A stretch of DNA of 64,000 bases from Rhynchopus euleeides. Lineage: Eukaryota > Euglenozoa > Diplonemea > Diplonemida > Diplonemidae. This document shows, piece by piece, positions 47,598-57,424 of this stretch; position 1 is the stretch's first letter; each line of letters begins with the position of its first letter. The stretch covers positions 1,178,001-1,242,000 of the forward strand of contig OY723255.1 in the NCBI GenBank assembly GCA_963210315.1, read 5' to 3'. The notes below the pieces were generated by a model. It ran no database searches, was not told where the DNA came from, and saw only the letters and a program-made list of their open reading frames with translations. The position numbers and the translations under genes are program-made.

Positions 47598-47783
47598 GCG
47601 GAGCAGCGTCCCCACCCGCACCACCCCCCCCCGGGACCTTCCCCCCCCCCTTTCATAGATGTGTGCAGGTGGCCGTTGTGAATGGTTAGACAGGGGCTGG
47701 CCACCCCCTCCCCCGGGCTCTGCACAGCAGGTCTGGGTTAGAAACAACATAACCCCCCCCCCTTCCTCCCCTCCCTTCCTCCC
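47598..47783 (+). other. LINE 3' region
   Basis: C-rich untranslated stretch with two C-runs (47640-47650, 47752-47762) leading into the pentamer tract. No ORF. Confidence 0.5.
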
Positions 47784-48126
47784 CCCTCCCCTCCCCTCCC
47801 CTCCCCTCCCCTCCCCTCCCCTCCCCTCCCCTCCCCTCCCCTCCCCTCCCCTCCCCTCCCCTCCCCTCCCCTCCCCTCCCCTCCCCTCCCCTCCCCTCCC
47901 CTCCCCTCCCCTCCCCTCCCCTCCCCTCCCCTCCCCTCCCCTCCCCTCCCCTCCCCTCCCCTCCCCTCCCCTCCCCTCCCCTCCCCTCCCCTCCCCTCCC
48001 CTCCCCTCCCCTCCCCTCCCCTCCCCTCCCCTCCCCTCCCCTCCCCTCCCCTCCCCTCCCCTCCCCTCCCCTCCCCTCCCCTCCCCTCCCCTCCCCTCCC
48101 CTCCCCTCCCCTCCCCTCCCCTCCCC
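47784..48126 (+). repeat. (CTCCC)n pentamer tract, about 340 bp
   Basis: Nearly uninterrupted CCCTC/CTCCC units after a few imperfect ones. Frames through it give PPLPS repeats with no coding meaning. Strand asymmetry (C on plus, G on minus) makes G-quadruplex formation on the minus strand likely. Confidence 0.95.
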
Positions 48127-48806
48127 TATTGATGCCCCCCCCCCCTCCCCCAGCGCTTTGCCGCTCGTGTGAGTACCGCCCTGACTGGGAGAAAGGGTAG
48201 GGCTGGTTGGGTTGGCGGAGTTGGGCGGATGGGCGAAACGGAAAAATCGACGAGGTCGCAGCGTCAGGGCGTTCTGGGCTGGCTGGTGGTAGTTGGGACA
48301 AGACCGACGAGATTAGAAGCGGCACTGGTAGACGGGTTTTGAGGCCCCCCGCCCCCAGGTTCCCCCTGCCCACCTGGACGGACCCAAGTGCCTCACACCG
48401 GATCTCTCCCCACCCGGTGGTCCACCTGACGGATACGTGGAAAAAAAAAAGAAAAAAAAAAAAGAAAATTTCGAATTTTTGGTTCAAAAATCCGGTTTTT
48501 GGTTGGGCCAGGTGTCTGGCTCTCCGTCCAAAAAACCAGAATCCTCAAAAGAATTCCCAAATACGGGAGTCGACGGGACGTCAAACTGGTATGGAATTTT
48601 CCCTGAATACTTCCGGCCAACACAACGGCAACACAACATCATAAACCACGCCTGAAAATTTCCGGCGCCTGCGGCGGGCTGTTCACCCCCACCCCCCCAT
48701 CCCCTGCCGAGGATTTCTTCTGAGAATGGCGCTCCAAAAGTGCCGAAAATTGGCAATAATTGGTCGAAAAGTTGATTTTCGGTACTCCTTCTTATTTAGA
48801 CCCCGA
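48127..48806. other. No gene seen; repeat fragments
   Basis: GTGCCTCACACCGGATCTC...CCCGGTGGTCCACC near 48390 resembles GCGCCTCACACCGTGCCCAC...GTGGTCCACC near 58980. TTTCCGGCGCCTGCGGCGGG occurs at 48660, 48811 and 52228. No coding frame was found. Confidence 0.45.
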
Positions 48807-49029
48807 AAATTTCCGGCGCCTGCGGCGGGCTCCCCGCCCCCCCCCCCCCCCCGCACGCGCACACAAAGTGCGCGGCCCATGACGTTTCTCCCGAAAAAAG
48901 TCGATTCTCGGTACACCTTAACAAAAAAGGCCCAAAAACATTTTCGCCTCCGGCGGGGTTGGGGGGCAGAGCCCCCCAGACCCCCGGCGCCGGGGCGGCG
49001 CCTAGCTCGGCTTCGCCTCTCTTCGCGAA
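48807..49029 (+). repeat. Leader block of the 246-bp satellite
   Basis: TTTCCGGCGCCTGCGGCGGG, a C-run, GTGCGCGGCCCA, CCGAAAAAAGTCGATT, GGTACACCTTAACAAAAAAG, then the CTCCGGCGGGGTTGGGGGGC hairpin variant and CTCTTCGCGAAG. The same block precedes the 222-bp satellite at 52225-52751, where a palindromic element interrupts it. Confidence 0.75.
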
Positions 49030-50967
49030 GTCTCGGTAATCCGACGACTTTGCGAAATCGAGGCTCATCCGAGATGAAAAATCACGAAAAATCGCATTGT
49101 CTTTTCCCGTACAAAGTCATGAAAAACCAAGTGTCACCCAATGGGAAATCTATTTTTTGACTTTTTTTGACCCTCCGACTCATTTTGACTCGGTCACCAC
49201 TTTTTTGACTGACTGCGATTTACCATTTGACTCAGTCAAACTGAGAGCTATGCGGCTCGCACTGCTCAGCAAGAAGTCTCGGTAATCCGACGACTTTGCG
49301 AAATCGAGGCTCATCCGAGATGAAAAATCACGAAAAATCGCATTGTCTTTTCCCGTACAAAGTCATGAAAAACCAAGTGTCACCCAATGGGAAATCTATT
49401 TTTTGACTTTTTTTGACCCTCCGACTCATTTTGACTCGGTCACCACTTTTTTGACTGACTGCGATTTACCATTTGACTCAGTCAAACTGAGAGCTATGCG
49501 GCTCGCACTGCTCAGCAAGAAGTCTCGGTAATCCGACGACTTTGCGAAATCGAGGCTCATCCGAGATGAAAAATCACGAAAAATCGCATTGTCTTTTCCC
49601 GTACAAAGTCATGAAAAACCAAGTGTCACCCAATGGGAAATCTATTTTTTGACTTTTTTTGACCCTCCGACTCATTTTGACTCGGTCACCACTTTTTTGA
49701 CTGACTGCGATTTACCATTTGACTCAGTCAAACTGAGAGCTATGCGGCTCGCACTGCTCAGCAAGAAGTCTCGGTAATCCGACGACTTTGCGAAATCGAG
49801 GCTCATCCGAGATGAAAAATCACGAAAAATCGCATTGTCTTTTCCCGTACAAAGTCATGAAAAACCAAGTGTCACCCAATGGGAAATCTATTTTTTGACT
49901 TTTTTTGACCCTCCGACTCATTTTGACTCGGTCACCACTTTTTTGACTGACTGCGATTTACCATTTGACTCAGTCAAACTGAGAGCTATGCGGCTCGCAC
50001 TGCTCAGCAAGAAGTCTCGGTAATCCGACGACTTTGCGAAATCGAGGCTCATCCGAGATGAAAAATCACGAAAAATCGCATTGTCTTTTCCCGTACAAAG
50101 TCATGAAAAACCAAGTGTCACCCAATGGGAAATCTATTTTTTGACTTTTTTTGACCCTCCGACTCATTTTGACTCGGTCACCACTTTTTTGACTGACTGC
50201 GATTTACCATTTGACTCAGTCAAACTGAGAGCTATGCGGCTCGCACTGCTCAGCAAGAAGTCTCGGTAATCCGACGACTTTGCGAAATCGAGGCTCATCC
50301 GAGATGAAAAATCACGAAAAATCGCATTGTCTTTTCCCGTACAAAGTCATGAAAAACCAAGTGTCACCCAATGGGAAATCTATTTTTTGACTTTTTTTGA
50401 CCCTCCGACTCATTTTGACTCGGTCACCACTTTTTTGACTGACTGCGATTTACCATTTGACTCAGTCAAACTGAGAGCTATGCGGCTCGCACTGCTCAGC
50501 AAGAAGTCTCGGTAATCCGACGACTTTGCGAAATCGAGGCTCATCCGAGATGAAAAATCACGAAAAATCGCATTGTCTTTTCCCGTACAAAGTCATGAAA
50601 AACCAAGTGTCACCCAATGGGAAATCTATTTTTTGACTTTTTTTGACCCTCCGACTCATTTTGACTCGGTCACCACTTTTTTGACTGACTGCGATTTACC
50701 ATTTGACTCAGTCAAACTGAGAGCTATGCGGCTCGCACTGCTCAGCAAGAAGTCTCGGTAATCCGACGACTTTGCGAAATCGAGGCTCATCCGAGATGAA
50801 AAATCACGAAAAATCGCATTGTCTTTTCCCGTACAAAGTCATGAAAAACCAAGTGTCACCCAATGGGAAATCTATTTTTTGACTTTTTTTGACCCTCCGA
50901 CTCATTTTGACTCGGTCACCACTTTTTTGACTGACTGCGATTTACCATTTGACTCAGTCAAACTGAG
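49030..50967 (+). repeat. 246-bp satellite, eight units
   Basis: Units start at 49030, 49276, 49522, 49768, 50014, 50260, 50506 and 50752, exactly 246 bp apart. The last stops after about 216 bp at CAAACTGAG. No differences between units were noticed by eye. Each begins GTCTCGGTAATCCGACGACT and ends GCTCAGCAAGAA. Each unit contains a 62-codon frame (MSFPVQSHEKPS), identical in seven units and continuing out of the array in the eighth, judged fortuitous. Confidence 0.95.
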
Positions 50968-50984
50968 CAAGGTGACCAACGCTA

Positions 50985-51070
50985 CTAGTCGGCCGACAGG
51001 CCGACAGCTGTCGGGTCGGTCGGTCGGCCCGATTTTTGCCTGTCGGTCGGTCGGTCGGCCTCTCGGGCCA
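50985..51070. repeat. GTCGGTCG-rich palindromic stretch
   Basis: CGGCCGACAGGCCGACAGC and CTGTCGGTCGGTCGGTCGGC are inverted around CCCGATTTTTG. Can form a strong hairpin. Confidence 0.65.
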
Positions 51071-51082
51071 TAGGCTGCAGCG

Positions 51083-51395
51083 GATTCCAAATCCAGAATA
51101 GTGGATTTTCAAATCCAAAAATCCAAAATCCAAAATCCAAATCTGGATTTGAAAATCCAAAATCCAAACCCCAAAATCCAAATCTGGATTCCAAAATCCA
51201 AAATCCAGGATTTGGGATTTCCAAATCCAGGATTTGAAAATCCCAAATCCTGGATTTGGAATCCCAAAATCCTGGATTTTGGATTTTGAAATCCAGATTT
51301 GAGAATCCAAAATCCAGGATTTTGGATTTTCACATCCAGATTTGAGAATCCAAAATCCTGGATTTGGGATTTCCAAATCCAGGATTTTGGGGTCA
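51083..51395. repeat. Cryptic GGATTT/AAATCC repeat
   Basis: Runs of AAATCC and GGATTT words in both orientations, spaced 8-12 bases apart, give a locally palindromic, low-complexity tract. Frames through it read NPGFWIL-type repeats and are not coding. Confidence 0.75.
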
Positions 51396-51409
51396 TTTCT
51401 GGCCAAGGT

Positions 51410-51960
51410 GAAATTTTCACCCAAAAAATGACCAAAAAAAATTCTGACCCCAAAATCGGATTCTAGTGGTCTGAAACTGTCCAGTATCGAAGGAAATCCC
51501 TAAAAAATCGTGATTTTTGACCCCTGAATCACCCATGTGAATCCAAAAATCAAACAAATGAGGTTTGGGCCAAAAATGTCCGAAAATTTGGACAAGGCAA
51601 ATTTTCACCCAAAACTCGACCAATTTTTTTTGACCCCAAAATCGGATCCTAGTGGTCTGAAACTGTCCATTGTCGAAGGAAATCCTCAAAAAATCGTGAT
51701 TTTTGACCCCTGAATCACCCGTGTGAATCCATAAATCGAACAAATGAGGTTTGGGCCAAAAATGGCGAAATTTTGGACAAGTCAAATTTTCGCCCAAAAA
51801 TCAACCAAAAAAATTCTGACCCCAAAATCGGATTGCAGTGGTCTGAAACTGTCCATTATCGAAGGAAATCCTCAAAAAATCGTGACTTTTGACCCCTGAA
51901 TGACCCATGTGATTCCAAAAATCAAACAATTGAGGTTTGGTATGGTTTTGGCCAAAAATA
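51410..51960 (+). repeat. 186-bp tandem repeat, about 2.8 units
   Basis: TGACCCCAAAATCGGAT recurs at 51445, 51631 and 51817 (186 bp apart), with CTGAAACTGTCCA and AATCGTGA-TTTTTGACCCCTGAA in each. Units differ at several percent of positions. Confidence 0.85.
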
Positions 51961-52165
51961 CAACCAAATGAAATCCTGGTCCCAAAATCCAAAAAAAATC
52001 GGCCAAAAAAAAATTGGGTCCGCGTCCCAAAATCCAAAAAAATCCGGCCAAATAAAAAATGGGTCCGCGCTCCAAAATCCAAAAAAAATCGGCCAAAATC
52101 CAACTTAACAAATCTTCAAATCGGCCAAAAAAATGATTAAAAATCGGCCAAAATCCAACTTAACA
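51961..52165 (+). repeat. Short diverged repeats of about 57 bp
   Basis: AATTGGGTCCGCG, AAATGGGTCCGCG and GGCCAAAATCCAACTTAACA recur in A-rich DNA. Confidence 0.6.
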
Positions 52166-52224
52166 AAATCCACCTTTTTCGAACGAAAAAGGCGACTTTC
52201 GGGACACCTTAAAAAAAAGGCCAA

Positions 52225-52751
52225 AAAATTTCCGGCGCCTGCGGCGGGCACCCCCCCCCCCCCCCCCGCACGCGCACGTAAAGTGCGCGGCCCACTGCGT
52301 GTTCTCCCGAAAAAAGTCGATTTTCAGTACACCTTACAGGGGGGGGGGGGGGGGCGAATAGAATTACTAAGTAATACTATTCAAAATGGTATGTTTGAAA
52401 AATTCTCAAATTTTGGGTTGGGCGCATTCCCCAGGACGTGGTATTCCACTCCACCAAAATCGAAAAAAAAGTTGATCGTGAACTGGCCAGAACCAGCGCA
52501 GTTCACGATCAACTTTTTTTTCGATTTCGGTGGAGTGGAATACCACTTACTGGGGAATGCGCCCAACCCAAAATTTGGGAATTTTTCAAACATGCCATTT
52601 TGAATAGTATTACTTAGTAATTCTATTCGCCCCCCCCCTGTAACAAAAAAAGGCCCAAAAAAAATTTCGCCTCCGGCGGGGTTGGGGGGCAGAGCCCCCC
52701 AAACCCCCGGCGCCGGGCCGGCGCCTACTCGGCTTCGCCTCTCTTCGCGAA
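52225..52751 (+). repeat. Leader block of the 222-bp satellite, interrupted
   Basis: The same block as 48807-49029, split after CACCTTA by the palindromic element at 52337-52640. It resumes at ACAAAAAAAGGCCC. Confidence 0.75.
52337..52640. mobile_element. 304-bp palindromic element with TA duplication
   Basis: Arms of about 145 bp run from CAGGGGG to a small centre near 52485-52502 and back to CCCCCTG. The uninterrupted sister block reads CACCTTAACAAAA, whereas here CACCTTA, element, TAACAAAA. The duplication is therefore TA, as in Tc1/mariner-type elements. No coding capacity. Confidence 0.85.
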
Positions 52752-52881
52752 GTCTCGGTAATCCGACGACTTTGCGAAATCGAGGCTCATCCGAGAATCC
52801 CAAAAAATCGCTAACTATTTTCATTTTTTGCCCGTGGTAAACTTGGAAAAAAAGTGCCACCCAATGGAAGATCTATTTTTT

Positions 52882-52989
52882 GGGGGTCTTCGCTGGTCGA
52901 CAAACTTCGACAAACTTCGTCAGTTTTCAGCTAATTCAACAGGAAATGCACCAAAATGCACTGACGATCACCCTGTAGCGAAGACCCCC
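52882..52989 (+). mobile_element. 108-bp MITE, family C, in satellite unit 1
   Basis: TIRs GGGGGTCTTCGCT. Flanked by TTT on the right and by a T-run on the left with three extra T relative to empty units. Confidence 0.9.
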
Positions 52990-53214
52990 TTTGACTTTTT
53001 TTGGATTTCAGATCCAGTTGGGCGGATTTGGAATCCCAAATCCAGGATTTGGCATCCACTGCAGCCTATGGTGCTCAGCAAGAAGTCTCGGTAATCCGAC
53101 GACTTTGCGAAATCGAGGCTCATCCGAGAATCCCAAAAAATCGCTAACTATTTTCATTTTTTGCCCGTGGTAAACTTGGAAAAAAAGTGCCACCCAATGG
53201 AAGATCTATTTTTT

Positions 53215-53322
53215 GGGGGTCTTCGCTGGTCGACAAACTTCGACAAACTTCGTCAGTTTTCAGCTAATTCAACAGGAAATGCACCAAAATGCACTGACGA
53301 TCACCCTGTAGCGAAGACCCCC
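53215..53322 (+). mobile_element. 108-bp MITE, family C, in satellite unit 2
   Basis: Identical by eye to the copy in unit 1 and at the same position, so the two arose by duplication of one occupied unit. Confidence 0.9.
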
Positions 53323-53980
53323 TTTGACTTTTTTTGGATTTCAGATCCAGTTGGGCGGATTTGGAATCCCAAATCCAGGATTTGGCATCCACTGCAGCCT
53401 ATGGTGCTCAGCAAGAAGTCTCGGTAATCCGACGACTTTGCGAAATCGAGGCTCATCCGAGAATCCCAAAAAATCGCTAACTATTTTCATTTTTTGCCCG
53501 TGGTAAACTTGGAAAAAAAGTGTCACCCAATGGAAGATCTATTTTTTGACTTTTTTTGGATTTCAGATCCAGTTGGGCGGATTTGGAATCCCAAATCCAG
53601 GATTTGGCATCCACTGCAGCCTATGGTGCTCAGCAAGAAGTCTCGGTAATCCGACGACTTTGCGAAATCGAGGCTCATCCGAGAATCCCAAAAAATCGCT
53701 AACTATTTTCATTTTTTGCCCGTGGTAAACTTGGAAAAAAAGTGCCACCCAATGGAAGATCTATTTTTTGACTTTTTTTGGATTTCAGATCCAGTTGGGC
53801 GGATTTGGAATCCCAAACCCAGGATTTGGCATCCACTGCAGCCTATGGTGCTCAGCAAGAAGTCTCGGTAATCCGACGACTTTGCGAAATCGAGGCTCAT
53901 CCGAGAATCCCAAAAAATCGCTAACTATTTTCATTTTTTGCCCGTGGTAAACTTGGAAAAAAAGTGCCACCCAATGGGGG

Positions 53981-54630
53981 TCTTCGCTCCATCCGCCAAA
54001 AAAAACCAAAAAAAACCGGAAAAAACCCGTGAAAAAGTCGGAAAAAAAGAGTGTGGGGAGTTGGGTCCAGTTTAGCAAAGTGAGCTTATTTTTCGAAATT
54101 TGAAAAATTGGGGACACCAAAAGTCCCCAGAAAAATCTTCGACTTGGCCCGCAGAGAGATTTTTTTTGGTGAAAAACGATTTCAACAGTTGTCCAACAGT
54201 TGCTGTACAAGACGGCACACCGTTCTCTGCGCATGGGCTGCTGCACGTGAATCATTTGGATGTCCGAGGGGCTATCGGAACGAGGAGGGCCACGAGCCTG
54301 AACTACCCGCCAGCAGTGATCCCGTGCCAGGGCTGGCAGGGGGCCGCGGCCCCACCTCCCTTTTTCTGTAATTCTTTGGGAGGGTGGGCCGCCAGGGGTG
54401 GCATGGCCCTACCCTCGGCCCTACCTCCCGGGTCAGATTTTGGGGCTTTTGGGTTCGGCCTTGTGGCCGAGTTTTCATGCACCGCAGCGTATGAAAACCC
54501 AACGGCATGCTGGGGGCTTGATGGTGTTCATCGAAGCGCCCCTCATCATGTCCCAAGCGAAGGACCATCTCCGCCTGGAATGTGCAACAGCACCAACCGG
54601 TGTGGGGACTCGCCTTCGAAGACTTTCAGG
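53981..54630. other. No gene seen; element fragments
   Basis: Contains AAAAAAGAGTGTGGGGAGTT and GGGTCCAGTTTAGCAAAGT (54046-54080), shared with 10178-10216. Frames here cross repeats and show no domain. Confidence 0.4.
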
Positions 54631-54688
54631 ATGTTCACTACCGTGGGCTCCGGCGGCTGGGGGGCTCCGCCCCCCAGACCCCCTGTAG
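54631..54688 (+). repeat. GC-hairpin dispersed repeat, copy 7
   Basis: Plus orientation, one change (GTGGGCTCC), followed by CGCGACCAAGTCCTTGCGTG, the conserved downstream word of the family. Confidence 0.8.
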
Positions 54689-54689
54689 G

Positions 54690-55847
54690 CTGTCTCGCGA
54701 CCAAGTCCTTGCGTGTATGGGATTGATCATCGCACACCATCCACAAAGCGATGCAAGCCATGAGATTTGCTGCCGTTCCTGAACACTAGCTGGCAAAGTT
54801 TCTCGGGATTGCAGTTTTGCAAGTACTCAAAGGCAATCCAAGATCCCCTGGATTCCTGATTTTTGATCCAGCAGGCGACGACCAAAGGCAGCAACATCCG
54901 GTGCCTCTCGAATTGGGGGAAAATGTTCTGTGGTCGTGTATTCGATCCTGTTTGCATCATACCACGGGAAGTCGGGGCGGGGTTGGGCTGCACCTTTTTT
55001 CTCGCGAGCTCGGCCCACCCTGTGCCCTACCTCTTTTTTGGTTTGCCCGACCCCCAGCGAGATCACTGGCAGCCAGACCTTGTTCAACATAAACAGCAGA
55101 CAAGAGAGCAGAATGGAGTGCGGGGCAGCTGCCGTGTTCCCATAAAAACATCGCACCTCTGGCGCTGCCTGCACGAAAGGGACGGGTAACCTGCAGGTCA
55201 CCCACAGCAGCCTACTGCCTACGTTTTATACAAGATCGGCGCCGACGACACGAAAGACTGTTCGATCTGCGGCGCAACAAGAATCTCCGGTGGGAACAGA
55301 ACTGAGCGGCAACAGGATGCAATGCAGGCCCACCTCCGTTGCCCTGCGGCAAGAGCAGTCACATCGATTTCGTTGACAGGGCCTGCTCACTGGTGTGTGA
55401 CCACAGCAGATGGTGAGCTGCCCCACGGCAGAACACCTGGGACGGGGGATGGCTGCGACTGGGCATTACCAAACTCGTCATGATGTAGGACTGCGGACAA
55501 TTGGTCACCGAGAGCAAGTATGGCTCCCGCTCAGCTCTCACTGAAGCTGAACCAGATGCAAGTGGTGGGGGGAGGAGGGGATCCCAGGGGAGGACACACC
55601 GGTCGGCAACCCACGAGGACTGGCCCGTCCCAGTCAACAGAAGAACAAAGCAGGAACACCGACGCACCTAAACGTCATACTGAAGTGTGGGAGGAGGAGG
55701 CGAGCACAAAAGGGCGTCGGCTACCGCACGCCCTTTGGCCGCAGCCGACGACGACCGAACCGGCCCCCGGCCGGGAGGTGCGTGTGGCGTGGGGGGCGAA
55801 GCCCCCCACGCAAGGGGGGTCCGGGGGGCGAAGCCCCCCGGAAAAAA
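54690..55847. other. Unassigned DNA with one zinc-finger-like frame
   Basis: A plus frame (about 55219-55485, no ATG at its head) reads KDCSICGATRIS...DAMQAHLRCPAARA, with spacing like a BED or C2H2 finger. It could be a fragment of a transposase N-terminus. Nothing else is recognisable. GC hairpins GGGGGGCGAAGCCCCCC lie at 55792-55841. Confidence 0.3.
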
Positions 55848-56600
55848 ATTTGGGGTTTTTTGGCCTATTTTTGGCCATTTTCCGCTGCATTTGTTTGATT
55901 TTGGGTCGGGAAAGGTATGGCCAGGAAGTGGGAAAAATTGGGGAAAAGTCGGAAATTTTCAGGTTTGCCCATATAAACCATGGGTCACAGATTCCGATTT
56001 TTGGGTCAGACTCCAAGTTTGACACAAGGGAAAATAGGCAAAAAATTTCACCTATTTTTGGTCACCTAAGGGGGGGGGCTTCGCTCCGGGTCACTGACCC
56101 AAGCTGACCCAGATTGACCCGGAGCGAAGCCCCCCATTTTCCTAAGGTGAAAAACCCCAGGGTGACCCAAATTGACCCAAGTTGACCCAAATTGACCCGG
56201 AGCGAAGACCCCCATGTTCGTTCCCATAGGAAAAAAATTGGGGGTTTTTTGGCCTATTTTTGGCCATTTTCCGCTGCATTTGTTTGATTTTGGGTCGGGA
56301 AAGGTATGGCCAGGAAGTGGGAAAAATTGGGGAAAAAGTCGGAAATTTTCAGGTTTGCCCATATAAACCATGGGTCACAGATTCCGATTTTTGGGTCAGA
56401 CTCCAAGTTTGACACAAGGGAAAATAGGCAAAAATTTTCACCTATTTTTGGTCACCTAAGGGGGGGCTTCGCTCCGGGTCACTGACCCAAGCTGACCCAG
56501 ATTGACCCGGAGCGAAGCCCCCCATTTTCCTAAGGTGAAAAACCCCAGGGTGACCCAAATTGACCCAAGTTGACCCAAATTGACCCGGAGCGAAGACCCC
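55848..56600 (+). repeat. Tandem duplication, 389-bp offset
   Basis: GGCCTATTTTTGGCCATTTT at 55862 recurs at 56251, and the similarity holds for most of the unit. Each unit contains a palindrome (56071-56133 and 56461-56522) with arms GGGGGGCTTCGCTCCGGGTC and inner TGACCCAAGCTGACCCAGAT. A half-palindrome ending GACCCGGAGCGAAGACCCCC follows each. Confidence 0.8.
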
Positions 56601-56765
56601 CCTTGGGTTTTTTAGGTGGGATTTTTTCCCCACAGGTTTTCTGGGTGAAGTTTTTCGGGGGCAGGTGGTATTCTAGTGGGGGATGAGGATGAATCCTCCG
56701 GACACCCGCCCCTTTTTCGGTTGTTCCAGCCAAAACCCGGCGTTGTTCCCCAGTCAAGAGCCAGG

Positions 56766-56821
56766 CGTTCACTACCGTGGCCTCCGGCGGCTGGGGGGCT
56801 CCGCCCCCCAGACCCCCCTGT
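56766..56821 (+). repeat. GC-hairpin dispersed repeat, copy 8
   Basis: Plus orientation, intact. Downstream GTGCCTGTCTTGTAGCCAAG matches the reverse of the flank of copy 1. Confidence 0.8.
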
Positions 56822-56980
56822 ACCACTAGGCTGGAGCGTGTGCCTGTCTTGTAGCCAAGTCCTTTGGGTTCACATCAGCGAATGGGACCCAGACCACTCT
56901 CAGTAGCCTCAGGAGGACGCAGCCAACAATCTGTACGCCCGCAACTCCCACGCGCTCCCACTACGGCGCAAGGAACAGAT

Positions 56981-57034
56981 ACTCACTACCGTGGCCTCCG
57001 GCGGCTGGGGGGCTCCGCCCCCCAGACCCCCCCG
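56981..57034 (+). repeat. GC-hairpin dispersed repeat, copy 9
   Basis: Plus orientation, intact, about 215 bases from copy 8. Followed by GAGCAACCAAATCCTTGAG. Confidence 0.8.
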
Positions 57035-57424
57035 TATGTCGAGCAACCAAATCCTTGAGATTGTGCCACTGGGCATAGGAAGGGGTCGTTACAATAACGC
57101 CCCGAAAACCCATTTTTGGCACCCCTTGCCTGGCATGTTGCTGTTGTGTTGCCACTATCTCTCATCACACAGGGCGTCCAATACCCACACACCACACTCA
57201 CACTGGTTGTGTGGTGGGGATGGGGGGATTTTCTTGCCCGCGAGGGGGATTGTGCGCCATTTCCCCCCCGAAAAACCCTTGGAGAAAAAGTGGAATCCCG
57301 ACCCCTTTTTGGGCCCAAAAAGGCCAAAGTCCCAGGCATACTTGGGCCTGCCCCCCCCCCCCCCCCCCCGGGGCTGTAAGCGACCCCCCAGAAAATTACC
57401 CCAGCCACTGCCCCCCCCCCCCCC
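57035..57424. other. No gene seen; C-run-rich DNA
   Basis: Ends in long C-runs (57351-57369 and 57411-57424) abutting the foldback element. No domain in any frame. Confidence 0.4.

Larger units (their letters stand above)
42629..47760 (+). mobile_element. 5'-truncated LINE with RLE and OTU domains
   Basis: Non-LTR retrotransposon: one ORF, then a 3' region of about 160 bp, followed by a C-run and a long CTCCC repeat that may be its tail. Its left end coincides with the end of YR-1. Whatever N-terminal part existed is missing or lies beyond YR-1 in unrecognised form. The restriction-like endonuclease places it among site-specific LINEs of the R2/NeSL/CRE type. Confidence 0.75.
52752..53980 (+). 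repeat. 222-bp satellite, five units, two with a MITE
   Basis: Units start at 52752, 53085, 53418, 53640 and 53862. The first two are 333 bp and the next two 222 bp. The difference of 111 bp is a 108-bp MITE plus a 3-bp duplication. The fifth unit is cut at CCACCCAATGG by a partial GGGGGTCTTCGCTCC element end. It shares head, middle (GTGTCACCCAATGGRAAATC-like) and tail (GCTCAGCAAGAA) with the 246-bp satellite. Confidence 0.95.

Noticed and set aside
47659-48487. Pro/Ser/Leu-repeat and Gly/Glu-repeat frames
   Set aside because: Translations of the CTCCC pentamer tract in both directions.
49097-51073. Eight 62-84-codon plus frames (MSFPVQSHEKPS)
   Set aside because: Identical frames imposed by the 246-bp satellite. 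The eighth simply runs into unrelated sequence.
51101-51453. NPGFWIL / IQNPNLD repeat frames
   Set aside because: Products of the AAATCC/GGATTT cryptic repeat, open on both strands.
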